A DNA stretch of 21,916 nucleotides from Bacteroides sp. CAG:770 (GTDB lineage: Bacteria; Bacteroidota; Bacteroidia; Bacteroidales; UBA932), in the NCBI GenBank assembly GCA_000435075.1, contig FR890637.1, positions 12,395-34,310 of the forward strand, given 5' to 3'. Both the position numbers and the translations under genes were made by a program. This document shows positions 1-7,654 of the stretch, piece by piece. Under the pieces are notes generated by a model that was not told where the DNA came from, made no database searches, and saw only the letters and a list, made by a program, of their open reading frames with translations. Positions within the stretch are counted from its first letter, which is position 1. Every line of letters begins with the position of its first letter.

Positions 1-294
1 GATGAGCGTCGTGTCATCCGTATGTATCCTGCATTTCATGAGGCGGATCTCAGCAAGTTTGTTGCTTCTGCATTGAAAATCATGGCTGAATCCGAGACGG
101 GGATATCCTCATTGAAGCGGCAGCGGAAGTCAGCAGGATTTACTCAGCAGGAACTGTCGGAGCGTTCAGGAGTGTCTTTGCGAATGATTCGTGCCTATGA
201 GCAGAACAAGCAGGACATTTCCAAGGCGGAGTCTGAAGCCGTGCTGAATCTTGCGTCTGTACTCGGTTGTTCTCCATATTCGCTGTTGAGGTAA
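1..294 (+). CDS. XRE-family helix-turn-helix protein, 3' part only
   Basis: The reading frame is open from the first base of the window (Asp-Glu-Arg-Arg-Val-Ile-Arg before the Met at base 22) and stops at TAA 292-294. The visible part is therefore probably the C-terminal end of a longer gene whose start lies outside. The last ~65 residues form a Cro/C1-type HTH domain: ISSLKRQRKSAGFTQQELS, then ERSGVSLRMIRAYEQNKQ and a helical tail ending CSPYSLL. The GFTQQELSERSGVS segment is the expected DNA-binding helix pair. The preceding ~35 residues belong to an unrecognised N-terminal region. A regulator or an antitoxin-like DNA-binding protein are both possible; the target cannot be told. It converges on infB across a shared terminator. 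Confidence 0.75.
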   Translation, partial: DERRVIRMYPAFHEADLSKFVASALKIMAESETGISSLKRQRKSAGFTQQELSERSGVSLRMIRAYEQNKQDISKAESEAVLNLASVLGCSPYSLLR

Positions 295-357
295 TTTTCT
301 GTTTCCTCATAAGTTGAGTGACCGGGAGTTTACTATAATTGCTTCCGTTTGTAAAAC

Positions 358-393
358 AAATGAGGCTGATTCGATTATGAACCAGCCTCGTTT
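358..393. terminator. Bidirectional intrinsic terminator between the HTH gene and infB
   Basis: Arms GAGGCTG (362-368) and CAGCCTC (383-389) form a 7-bp GC-rich stem around a 14-nt loop. A G-T pair and AAA/TTT pairs (358-360 with 391-393) extend it. The flanks are A-rich on the left and T-rich on the right, so either strand gives a hairpin followed by a U-rich run. It sits between two convergent stop codons (294 and 412). Confidence 0.8.
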
Positions 394-411
394 TGATTAT
401 ATGAATTGTTT

Positions 412-3400
412 TTACAGAGTCCTCTTGATTTCCACAATCTGGAATGCCTCGATGATGTCGCCAGGTTTTACGTCATTGTACTTGTCAATGCCGATACCGC
501 ACTCCATTCCTGCGAGTACTTCCTTGGCATCATCCTTGCCGCGCTTGAGCGATGAAAGCTCTCCGGTATAGACTACGATGCCGTCGCGGATAAGACGTAC
601 CTTGCTCTTTGCCAGCATCTTGCCGTCCTTGATGAGACAGCCGGCGATGGTTCCGACCTTGGAGATGTGGAAGGTCTGCTTAACCTCTGCGGTAGCTGTG
701 ACTTCCTCTTTCTTCTCAGGCTCGAGCATACCCTCGATACCGTCCGTGACTTCATTGATGGCGTCATAGATGATAGAGTAGAGACGGATTTCGATACCCT
801 CTTTCTCTGCCAGGTTTCTTGCGTCAGATGAAGGACGTACCTGGAATCCGATGATAATCGCATCGGATGCGGTTGCCAGCATGACATCGGACTCGGAGAT
901 TGCACCCACCGACTTGTGGATGACATTGACACGAACCTCTTCTGTAGAGAGTTTGATCAATGAATCTGAGAGTGCCTCTACCGAACCGTCCACGTCACCT
1001 TTGACGATGATATTGAGTTCCTTGAAGTTACCGATGGCGATACGGCGGCCGATTTCTTCGAGGGTCATATGCTTCTGGGTCTTGATTCCCTGGATTCGGA
1101 TGAGCTGCTCACGCTTGTTCGCGATGGCCTTGGCCTCTTTCTCGTCGTTCATGATGTTGAACTTGTCACCGGCGCTAGGTGCTCCGTTGAGACCGAGAAT
1201 TGAAACAGGGGTGGAAGGACCTGCAGTCTCGACTTTCTGGCCACGCTCGTTGAACATGGCTTTTACACGTCCGTAGTAGCATCCGCTGAGAACCATGTCT
1301 CCGGTATGTACTGTTCCGTCCTGGACAAGGATTGTCGCGAGATATCCGCGGCCCTTGTCGAGTGAGGACTCGATGACTGTGCCGACTCCGAGTTTCTTAG
1401 GGTTGGCCTTGAGGTCCATGAGGTCGGTTTCGAGAAGGACTTTCTCGAGAAGCTTATCTACATTGAGACCCTTCTTGGCTGAAATCTCCTGGCATTGATA
1501 TTTGCCGCCCCAGTCCTCGACTAGGATATTCATCTGTGCGAGCTGCTGGCGAATCTTCTCAGGCTGTGCGCCTGGTTTGTCTATCTTGTTGATGGCGAAC
1601 ACCATAGGGACGCCTGCCGCCTGTGCGTGGTTTATGGCCTCGACTGTCTGTGGCATGACCGCGTCATCGGCTGCGATGATGATGATTGCGAGGTCGGTCA
1701 GCTGGGCACCACGTGCACGCATGGCTGTGAAGGCCTCATGTCCAGGGGTGTCGAGGAAGGTAATCCTGCGTCCGTCATGGAGTACCACGTTGTATGCACC
1801 GATGTGCTGTGTGATACCTCCGGCCTCACCTGCGATGACATTGGTCTGTCTGATGTAGTCGAGGAGGGATGTCTTACCGTGGTCAACGTGTCCCATCACT
1901 GTGATGATAGGAGGTCTTGTCACGAGATCTGCCTCGTTCTCAGGCTCCTCAGTGTCCTGGTTTATCTCATTCTGGATATCCGCGGTCACGAACTCGACTT
2001 TGTATCCGAACTCCTCTGCAACAAGCACAAGTGCCTCTGCGTCAAGTCTCTGGTTGATTGACACCATGAGACCGAGACTGAAACATGCCTCGATGACTTT
2101 GTTTACAGGAGTGTTGTTCATCAATGTTGCAAGGTCATTGACAGTAACGAACTCGGTGACTTTGAGAATCTTCTTCTCTGCTGCCTCCTGAGCCATCTCC
2201 TCCTGAAGTTTCTGGGATGCGAGCTCTCTCTTCTCCTTTCTGTGCTTTGCTCCGAAATTGTTCTTGCTCTTGCTGTCGTTCATCCTGGCGTAGGTCTCTT
2301 TCACCTGCTTCTGGATTTCCTTCTGCATTTCCTCCTGCTCGGCCTCAGTCATGGCCGGCTTGAAACGGTCGTTGTTGCGGTCCTTCCTGCGGTTGTTCTT
2401 TCCACCGCCCTGCTGGTCTTTTCCGCCACGGAAATCTTTCTTTCCGTTATTGTTTCCGCCTCCGTTGTTATTGTTATTGTTGTTGCCGTTGCGGTTCTTC
2501 TTGGAGTCTTTTCCGCCTTTCTCGTCAGCGTCGATCTTATTGACATCGACTTTCTGGCTGCCTCCCTTGGAAATGCGCTCTCTCTTCTTGTTGCTCGGCT
2601 TCTTGTCGAACTGTGAAAGGTCCACTTTGCCGACAATCTTGAGACCGCCTGTTACGGAACTGCTTTCATCCTCTGTGCTGGATGCGGCTTTCTGGAGTTT
2701 GTGCTCGGCCTTGATCTTGGCTTTGTCCGCCTTCGGATTGAATTCTTTCTGATTGAGGTTTCTGTCGCTCTTTTTCATATCAGATTTCTTGACAGATGGA
2801 TTTGGAACCTGCTCCGAAGGGGTTTGAACGGATAGTTCTGCAACATTGACAGGAGCCGTCTTAACCTCTTTTGACGGTTCTTGAGAAGGTGTTGCCGTCT
2901 CGACTTTCATATTGTTTGTTTGTTCTTCTTTTTTTGGCTCTGCGGCAACAGGGACAGGTGCAGCCTCGATTTTTGCTTCAGGTTTCACCTCAGGTTCTTT
3001 CACGGCAGGCTCCGCCACCTCAGGTGTCTTCACCTCAGGTACTTTGACTTCCGGTTCCTTTGTTTCAGGTTCTTTTACGGTGACTTTCTCAGATTCAGAT
3101 TTTTCTTCCTTGACTGGTTCCTCTGGAACGTTCACCTCTTCTTCCTGTTTAGTGAATCGGTTTCCGGCCGCGCCTCTGATTATGACAGTGTTTCCACTTG
3201 CCGGCTCTTCTTCCTCTTCTTCTTTCTTCTTCGATCCTTTTTCAATGATCTCCTTTAACTTGATCTGGACTTTGTCTGAGTCCTCTTTTGCCTTGGCGTC
3301 GCTGCCGAAAGCTTTTTCGAGGTCCGGAAGGAATTTGTCCGAAACTTTTGCATTAGGATTCATTTCCAACTCTGCACCTTTCCCGTTGAGGAAATCAACG

Positions 3401-3459
3401 AGAGTCTGAAGTCCGATATTGAATTGCTTTGTTAGCCTGTTTAGTCTGATTTCTGCCAT
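412..3459 (-). CDS. infB: Translation initiation factor IF-2
   Basis: IF-2 is the GTPase that brings initiator fMet-tRNA to the 30S subunit and promotes subunit joining. The 1015-residue product starts with an IF2_N-like helix bundle (IRLNRLTKQFNIGLQTLVDF). A very long charged linker of roughly 400 residues follows, with Glu/Pro/Val/Lys repeats and an Asn/Gly-rich run near residues 320-340. A second IF2_N domain precedes the G domain. G-domain motifs are GHVDHGKT (about residue 523), DTPGHE (about 570), NKID (about 624) and SAKKG. Domains II-IV follow. I chose the ATG at 3459 over one 15 codons upstream because it has AAAGGGG about 6 bases before it and matches the family N-terminus. It is the last gene of the rimP-nusA-infB operon, 89 bases after nusA. 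Confidence 0.98.
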   Translation of the reverse strand: MAEIRLNRLTKQFNIGLQTLVDFLNGKGAELEMNPNAKVSDKFLPDLEKAFGSDAKAKEDSDKVQIKLKEIIEKGSKKKEEEEEEPASGNTVIIRGAAGNRFTKQEEEVNVPEEPVKEEKSESEKVTVKEPETKEPEVKVPEVKTPEVAEPAVKEPEVKPEAKIEAAPVPVAAEPKKEEQTNNMKVETATPSQEPSKEVKTAPVNVAELSVQTPSEQVPNPSVKKSDMKKSDRNLNQKEFNPKADKAKIKAEHKLQKAASSTEDESSSVTGGLKIVGKVDLSQFDKKPSNKKRERISKGGSQKVDVNKIDADEKGGKDSKKNRNGNNNNNNNGGGNNNGKKDFRGGKDQQGGGKNNRRKDRNNDRFKPAMTEAEQEEMQKEIQKQVKETYARMNDSKSKNNFGAKHRKEKRELASQKLQEEMAQEAAEKKILKVTEFVTVNDLATLMNNTPVNKVIEACFSLGLMVSINQRLDAEALVLVAEEFGYKVEFVTADIQNEINQDTEEPENEADLVTRPPIITVMGHVDHGKTSLLDYIRQTNVIAGEAGGITQHIGAYNVVLHDGRRITFLDTPGHEAFTAMRARGAQLTDLAIIIIAADDAVMPQTVEAINHAQAAGVPMVFAINKIDKPGAQPEKIRQQLAQMNILVEDWGGKYQCQEISAKKGLNVDKLLEKVLLETDLMDLKANPKKLGVGTVIESSLDKGRGYLATILVQDGTVHTGDMVLSGCYYGRVKAMFNERGQKVETAGPSTPVSILGLNGAPSAGDKFNIMNDEKEAKAIANKREQLIRIQGIKTQKHMTLEEIGRRIAIGNFKELNIIVKGDVDGSVEALSDSLIKLSTEEVRVNVIHKSVGAISESDVMLATASDAIIIGFQVRPSSDARNLAEKEGIEIRLYSIIYDAINEVTDGIEGMLEPEKKEEVTATAEVKQTFHISKVGTIAGCLIKDGKMLAKSKVRLIRDGIVVYTGELSSLKRGKDDAKEVLAGMECGIGIDKYNDVKPGDIIEAFQIVEIKRTL

Positions 3460-3508
3460 AAAAACCCCTTTAAAATTAATACTATACTCTATTTTGTGCC
3501 GCAAACTG

Positions 3509-3542
3509 TGGCCGGTTCAGGAATTCTCCCGGTCACCGGCCA
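3509..3542 (-). other. GC-rich hairpin in the nusA-infB intergenic region
   Basis: TGGCCGGT (3509-3516) and ACCGGCCA (3535-3542) make a perfect 8-bp stem around an 18-nt loop, about 50 bases before the infB start on the minus strand. No U-run follows on that strand, so it is not a canonical terminator. It could be an mRNA processing or stabilising element. A TTTG lies just downstream on the minus strand, about 20 bases before TATTAATT, so a weak infB promoter is conceivable but unsupported. Confidence 0.5.
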
Positions 3543-3548
3543 TTGTTT

Positions 3549-4817
3549 CTATTCCTCTTCGAATTCTGCGCGGAGAATGTTCACAACATCGGCAACGGTC
3601 TCATCTTCAAGGTCTGCACGCTTTGCGATGTCTGCCGGATCCAATGCCAGAACACTCTTGGCTGTGTCACAGCCGATCGACTGGAGTCTTTCGATGACCC
3701 AAGGATCGATTTCATTGCTGAACTCGCTGAGGAGTACGTCCTCGTCATCTCCCTCCTCTTCTCCTTCTTCCTTAGGAATCTCTCTCCAAACTTCGATTTC
3801 CCTGCCTACGAGCATGCTTGCAAGCTTGATGTTGCAACCGCCTTTTCCGATACCCTTCTTGACTTCGTCAGGAAGCATGAAGACCTTGATCTTGTCTGTC
3901 TCTTCCTTGCCCATGTCGATAGAAGATATCTTAGCAGGATTGAGCGCTCTCTGAATGAGGAGCTGTGTATTGCTTGTCCACTGGAGAACGTCAATGTTCT
4001 CGTTGCGGAGTTCGCGTACGATGCCGATGATACGTGATCCCTTGACACCGATGCAGGCTCCGATAGGATCGATTCTGTCATCGTATGATTCTACTGCCAC
4101 CTTGGCTCTTTCGCCAGGGATGCGGACTACTTTCTTTATAGTGATGAGTCCGTCATAAATCTCAGGAACTTCCTGCTCGAAGAGTTTCTTGAGGAATTCG
4201 TCTGATGTTCTGGAAAGAACAATGTAAGGAGTGGTGTTGTTCTTCATCTCCACGCTCTTGATGATGGCGCGGACAGTGTCGTTCTTCTTGAAATGCTCTC
4301 CCGGAATCTGCTCTGACTTAGGCAGTCTGAGCTCGTTTCCGTCTTCGTCGAGGATGAGGACCTCTTTTGCCCATGTCTGGTAGATCTCACCTGTGAAGAT
4401 CTCGCCGATCTTGTCGGTGTACTTGTTGTAGAGGTTGGCTTTCTCGATATCCATGATCCTTCCCTGAAGGTTCTGTCTGATATTGAGGATGCCTCGTCTG
4501 CCGAAGTCCTTGAGTTCCACCTTTCTGGTGAATGTCTCGCCGAGTTCGTAGTCGTCTCCGTCCCTGTTCACTTCCTTGATGGAAATCTGGGTGTTCGGAT
4601 TCTCTACGGTCTCTACGACTTCCAGATTCTGATAGATTTCGCAGTCGCCTTTATCGACATTGATGATGACGTCGAAATTGTCAGCTGAGCCGAATGTCTT
4701 GGCGAGCTGTGTCATGAAAACATCCTTCAAAACGCCCATCATGACCGGACGGTCAATGTGCTTCTCGTCTTTGAAAAGCGCGAAAGCTGATTTGAGGTCT
4801 ATTTTTTCTCCTTCCAT
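3549..4817 (-). CDS. nusA: Transcription termination/antitermination factor NusA
   Basis: NusA binds RNA polymerase and nascent RNA and modulates pausing, hairpin-dependent termination and antitermination. The 422-residue product has the expected order: N-terminal RNAP-binding domain (about 1-130), S1 domain (about 136-203), then two KH domains. The KH loops are visible at IGVKGSRI (about 256-263) and IGKGGCNIKLA (about 323-333). An acidic spacer (EEGEEEGDDED, about 350-360) precedes a short C-terminal helix-hairpin-helix-like segment (LQSIGCDTAKSVLALDPADI). It has one such C-terminal unit, whereas E. coli NusA has two acidic repeats. The start ATG at 4817 has no Shine-Dalgarno sequence. It follows rimP by 23 bases, in the conserved rimP-nusA-infB order. 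An attenuator-like hairpin in the operon leader may allow NusA feedback (inference). Confidence 0.97.
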   Translation of the reverse strand: MEGEKIDLKSAFALFKDEKHIDRPVMMGVLKDVFMTQLAKTFGSADNFDVIINVDKGDCEIYQNLEVVETVENPNTQISIKEVNRDGDDYELGETFTRKVELKDFGRRGILNIRQNLQGRIMDIEKANLYNKYTDKIGEIFTGEIYQTWAKEVLILDEDGNELRLPKSEQIPGEHFKKNDTVRAIIKSVEMKNNTTPYIVLSRTSDEFLKKLFEQEVPEIYDGLITIKKVVRIPGERAKVAVESYDDRIDPIGACIGVKGSRIIGIVRELRNENIDVLQWTSNTQLLIQRALNPAKISSIDMGKEETDKIKVFMLPDEVKKGIGKGGCNIKLASMLVGREIEVWREIPKEEGEEEGDDEDVLLSEFSNEIDPWVIERLQSIGCDTAKSVLALDPADIAKRADLEDETVADVVNILRAEFEEE

Positions 4818-4840
4818 AATGGTTATAATTTTTATATTTT

Positions 4841-5308
4841 CTAGTCAAAATCTATATGAGGTACAACTGAGTTGATTTCGTCGTAGGCGAAAGTGTCCTC
4901 GTGTTTTACCATTTCTTTCTTCTTTTTGCCCGGAACCGCTTCCTTGACTTCATAGGAGAGCACGAAGCCGTTTTCGTCAGCCGAGACGAGCGTGCCGGTG
5001 AGTTTTCTTCCGTCACGTGTCTTGACTTCCACCTTGGTGCCGACGGCTTTCTGATACTGTTTCAGAATCTTGAACGGCTGGTCGAGGCCTGCTGATGTGA
5101 CAGTGAGGGAATAATCTTCCTTCTCCTGGTCGAAAACTGCCAGAAAGGCGTTGTTCACAGCCACGCAGTCGTCCATGTCCACTGTTCCTTCTTCTGATTC
5201 GATGGCCAGCACGATGTCGTTGTCCGAGCTGATGGTCACTTCTGTGATGAAACATCCGCGGGACTCCACCGGTGCTGTCATTTCTTTATATATCAATGCT
5301 TTGTCCAT
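4841..5308 (-). CDS. rimP: Ribosome maturation factor RimP
   Basis: RimP assists late maturation of the 30S subunit. The 155-residue product is of normal family length. It shows the RimP pattern: an N-terminal alpha/beta domain with the VNNAFLAVFDQEKEDYSLTV segment, the signature SAGLDQPF, and a C-terminal SH3-like barrel (VGTKVEVKTRDGRKLTGTLV). I chose ATG at 5308; a TTG two codons upstream is possible but less likely. There is no clear Shine-Dalgarno sequence. It is the first gene of the rimP-nusA-infB operon and lies about 24 bases downstream of a strong hairpin plus U6. Transcripts from the upstream promoter must read through that element to express the operon. Confidence 0.93.
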   Translation of the reverse strand: MDKALIYKEMTAPVESRGCFITEVTISSDNDIVLAIESEEGTVDMDDCVAVNNAFLAVFDQEKEDYSLTVTSAGLDQPFKILKQYQKAVGTKVEVKTRDGRKLTGTLVSADENGFVLSYEVKEAVPGKKKKEMVKHEDTFAYDEINSVVPHIDFD

Positions 5309-5331
5309 AAGCAAATATCATGTTTCCAATA

Positions 5332-5362
5332 AAAAAGATAGGAGACGCGCCCGTCCCCTATC
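5332..5362 (-). terminator. Intrinsic terminator in the rimP leader (candidate attenuator)
   Basis: Read on the minus strand, GATAGGGGACG (5362-5352), loop GGCG and CGTCTCCTATC (5347-5337) form an 11-bp stem, followed directly by six Ts (5336-5331, with T also ending the stem region). One pair is G-U in minus-strand RNA but A-C on the plus strand, so the structure is built for the minus strand. There is no minus-strand gene upstream for it to terminate. It lies between the candidate promoter at 5377-5408 and the rimP start, which fits an attenuator. Confidence 0.8.
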
Positions 5363-5376
5363 TCAACTCACTTTTG

Positions 5377-5408
5377 CAAAGATAAGCATTATTTTCTGAA
5401 ATGGGAAA
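5377..5408 (-). promoter_or_regulatory. Candidate promoter of rimP-nusA-infB
   Basis: On the minus strand, TATCTTTG (5384-5377) matches the Bacteroidetes -7 box TAnnTTTG. TTTC (5408-5405) lies 20 bases upstream as a near match to the -33 TTTG. Transcription would start near 5371, giving a leader of about 60 nt that contains the hairpin-U6 element. Confidence 0.65.
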
Positions 5409-5501
5409 TTTTATTTTCACCATAGGTGACGGCTGACATTGATTTATTCCGGATTTTATGTTTATTTTGGCGCTTGGCGCGGGAACTGGGGTGTTACATT
5501 C

Positions 5502-5532
5502 TTGCTAAAGTAACGTAAAAGTGTTTACTTTG
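5502..5532 (+). promoter_or_regulatory. Candidate promoter of lpxD
   Basis: TTACTTTG (5525-5532) is one base off the TAnnTTTG -7 box, and TTG (5502-5504) lies 20 bases upstream as a partial -33 box. The predicted start, near 5538, is about 57 bases before the lpxD ATG. The rest of the divergent 5409-5594 region shows no gene. Confidence 0.45.
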
Positions 5533-5594
5533 CATTAATAATTATTCGGTCCGTTAGCTGCGGGCACACTTAAGTGAAATAAAATATTGAAATT

Positions 5595-6581
5595 ATGGAA
5601 TTTACAGCCAAACAGCTGGCGAAAGTCCTGAGAGGAACCGTTGACGGGGATTCTGAGGCGAAGGTTACTTCTTTTGCCAAGATTGAACATGGCAAGGCGG
5701 GTCAGTTGTGCTTCTTTGCGAATCCTAAATACGAACACTATGTCTATACTTGCAAGGCAAGTATCCTTCTTGTGAACAAGTCTTTCGAGCCTAAGCAGAA
5801 GGTGTCGTGCACCATGATCAGGGTGGATGATGCATATACTGCGGTAGCGGAGCTCCTCAAGTATGTGACTCTCCAGAAGAGGACTGACAGGAGGCATCGC
5901 GGTTTCAGGTCATCATGGTTCCTGACCACCAAATTCGGAAAGAAGGTTTATCTCGGAAGCCATTCCTATGTAGGTCATCATGCTGTAATCGGTGACTATA
6001 CAAAGATTTATGAGAATGTATATGTAGGTGACAATACCAAGATCGGTTCGCATTGCATCATCTATCCTGGAGTGAGCATTTATCCTGGTATGATTATCGG
6101 TGACAATGTGATTATCCATTCCAATGCCGTAATCGGCTCTGACGGTTTCGGAAACGCCCCTCAGCCTGACGGAACGTGGGAGAAGATCGAGCATATCGGC
6201 AATGTCATCATCGGAAACAATGTCGAAATCGGCGCGTGCACTACCATTGACAGGTCTGAAATGGAATCGACAATCATCGGCAATGGCGTGAAAATCGACA
6301 ATCTCTGCCAGATTGCGCATAATGTCGTGATAGGGGACAACACCGTTATGGCTGCACAGTGCGGTATCGCGGGTTCGACAAAGATCGGAAAGAACTGTAT
6401 TTTCGGAGGCCAGGTAGGTATTGCAGGTCATCTCAATATTCCTGACAATACCCAGATCGGAGCGCAGGCCGGCGTAATCAGCAATGTGAAGAAGTCCGGC
6501 GAGAAGCTTCTCGGTTCTCCGGCAATCCCTGTAAGCCAGTATCTCAGGAGTTACGCTGTGTTCAAGCAGCAGGGCAAGTAA
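5595..6581 (+). CDS. lpxD: UDP-3-O-acylglucosamine N-acyltransferase LpxD
   Basis: LpxD adds the second 3-hydroxyacyl chain, from acyl-ACP, to UDP-3-O-acylglucosamine in cytoplasmic lipid A synthesis. The 328-residue protein has the N-terminal uridine-binding domain (about 1-105, including GQLCFFANPKYEHYVY). A long left-handed beta-helix of hexapeptide repeats follows (about 115-300, e.g. VIGDYT, IIGDNV, IIGNNV). His242 in IAHNVVIG corresponds to the catalytic His239 of E. coli. SDGFGNAP is the family signature. The start ATG at 5595 lacks a Shine-Dalgarno sequence, as usual in this phylum. It is the first gene of the lpxD-lpxC-lpxA group, but 151 bases and a second promoter separate it from lpxC. 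Confidence 0.97.
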   Translation: MEFTAKQLAKVLRGTVDGDSEAKVTSFAKIEHGKAGQLCFFANPKYEHYVYTCKASILLVNKSFEPKQKVSCTMIRVDDAYTAVAELLKYVTLQKRTDRRHRGFRSSWFLTTKFGKKVYLGSHSYVGHHAVIGDYTKIYENVYVGDNTKIGSHCIIYPGVSIYPGMIIGDNVIIHSNAVIGSDGFGNAPQPDGTWEKIEHIGNVIIGNNVEIGACTTIDRSEMESTIIGNGVKIDNLCQIAHNVVIGDNTVMAAQCGIAGSTKIGKNCIFGGQVGIAGHLNIPDNTQIGAQAGVISNVKKSGEKLLGSPAIPVSQYLRSYAVFKQQGK

Positions 6582-6636
6582 TTCCGTGGAGCCGGTGGGC
6601 TGTTTTGGAGCCAAAAGAGTCCAAAATGCCGCAACT

Positions 6637-6668
6637 TTTGGCTAAGTTGCTGAAAATACATATATTTG
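6637..6668 (+). promoter_or_regulatory. Promoter of lpxC-lpxA
   Basis: TTTG (6637-6640) and TATATTTG (6661-6668), exactly 20 bases apart, match both Bacteroidetes promoter boxes. The start would fall near 6673, giving a leader of about 60 nt. The ten bases ACATATATTT recur at 6658-6667 and 6682-6691, so the -7 region is duplicated 24 bases downstream as TATATTTA. That copy could be an operator half-site or a weaker second start. A small hairpin (GTTCC 6701-6705 with GGAAC 6714-6718) lies 14 bases before the lpxC ATG. Confidence 0.7.
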
Positions 6669-6732
6669 TGAAATTTTAGACACATATATTTATTAGTAAA
6701 GTTCCACATTTGCGGAACAAAATGATTTGTTA

Positions 6733-7638
6733 ATGAAGCAGCTTACACTTATCAATGCCTGTCAATTTCATGGCAAAGGTCTCCACACGGGACGTGTAGC
6801 GGAGATGACAGTGAAGCCGGCTCCGGCCGGGACAGGAATTGTATTCCTTAGAAAAGATATTGGTACAGAGGCATTTGTGGCAGCCCTTGCGGAGAATGTT
6901 TCCAGCACGGCGAGAAGTACGACCATTTCGTCCGGAGAGGTTTCTGTATCTACTATAGAGCATCTGATGTCAGCATTGACCGGAATGGGCATTGATAATG
7001 CCATTGTCGAACTTGACAATGTGGAGGTTCCTATTCTGGACGGAAGCGCCCTTCCTTATGTGAAGGCTTTTGCCGGTAACGTGGTGGAGCAGGATGCCGA
7101 GCGCGTATATCTGGATATTCCTGAAGACATTGAACTGAAAGATGAGAAGACCGGTTCGTGGGTGAAGCTTACTCCTGCGGACAAGCCTTCGTTCGAGATA
7201 ACAGCCGATTTCAATTCTCATGTCCTTGGTGTACAGAAGGCATCATGGAATCTTTCTGAAAATTATGCTGAGGAGATCGGACCTTGCCGTACATTCGTGT
7301 TCTTCCATGAAGTGGAATTCTTGCTTGCCAATAATCTGGTGAAGGGCGGTGACGTGGAGAATGCGATTGTGATCGTAGAGCATCCCGTTTCTGACGAGCA
7401 GCTTGACAGGGTAGCCAAACTGTTCAACCAGCCAAAACTTGGCGTGAGCGAGAGCGGTTATCTCAGCAATCTTAAACTGCATTTCCCTAATGAGTGCGGC
7501 AGACACAAACTGCTGGACATGATAGGCGACATGAGACTGGCCGGAGGCTACCTCAATGCTGCCGTGACAGCTTTCAAGCCTGGCCACACCATCAATACTA
7601 ATACAGCAAAGGCAGTGCGTGCACTACTTGCCAAATAA
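6733..7638 (+). CDS. lpxC: UDP-3-O-acyl-N-acetylglucosamine deacetylase LpxC, not fused to FabZ
   Basis: LpxC is the zinc amidase that catalyses the committed step of lipid A synthesis. The 301-residue protein has the family motifs: KGLHTG near the N-terminus, STIEHLMSAL with Glu76 and zinc ligand His77, and FPNECGRHKLLDMIGD with zinc ligands His258 and Asp262. The catalytic histidine is His285 in FKPGHT. I chose ATG at 6733 over an in-frame TTG two codons upstream. A three-codon ORF (ATG ATT TGT TAA, 6722-6733) overlaps this start by one base. In Bacteroidetes LpxC usually continues into a FabZ dehydratase domain (about 460 residues in total). Here the protein ends at AVRALLAK and lpxA starts 16 bases later, so FabZ is absent from this locus. 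Confidence 0.97.
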   Translation: MKQLTLINACQFHGKGLHTGRVAEMTVKPAPAGTGIVFLRKDIGTEAFVAALAENVSSTARSTTISSGEVSVSTIEHLMSALTGMGIDNAIVELDNVEVPILDGSALPYVKAFAGNVVEQDAERVYLDIPEDIELKDEKTGSWVKLTPADKPSFEITADFNSHVLGVQKASWNLSENYAEEIGPCRTFVFFHEVEFLLANNLVKGGDVENAIVIVEHPVSDEQLDRVAKLFNQPKLGVSESGYLSNLKLHFPNECGRHKLLDMIGDMRLAGGYLNAAVTAFKPGHTINTNTAKAVRALLAK

Positions 7639-7654
7639 AATAAAAGATAGAAGT

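Noticed and set aside
2881..3409. Plus-strand ORFs opposite the IF-2 linker, Phe- or Ser-rich
   Set aside because: Their composition is the complement of the Lys/Glu/Pro repeats of infB.
5913..6614. 233-residue minus-strand ORF opposite lpxD
   Set aside because: Antisense shadow of a hexapeptide-repeat gene; no recognisable domain, and lpxD is intact.
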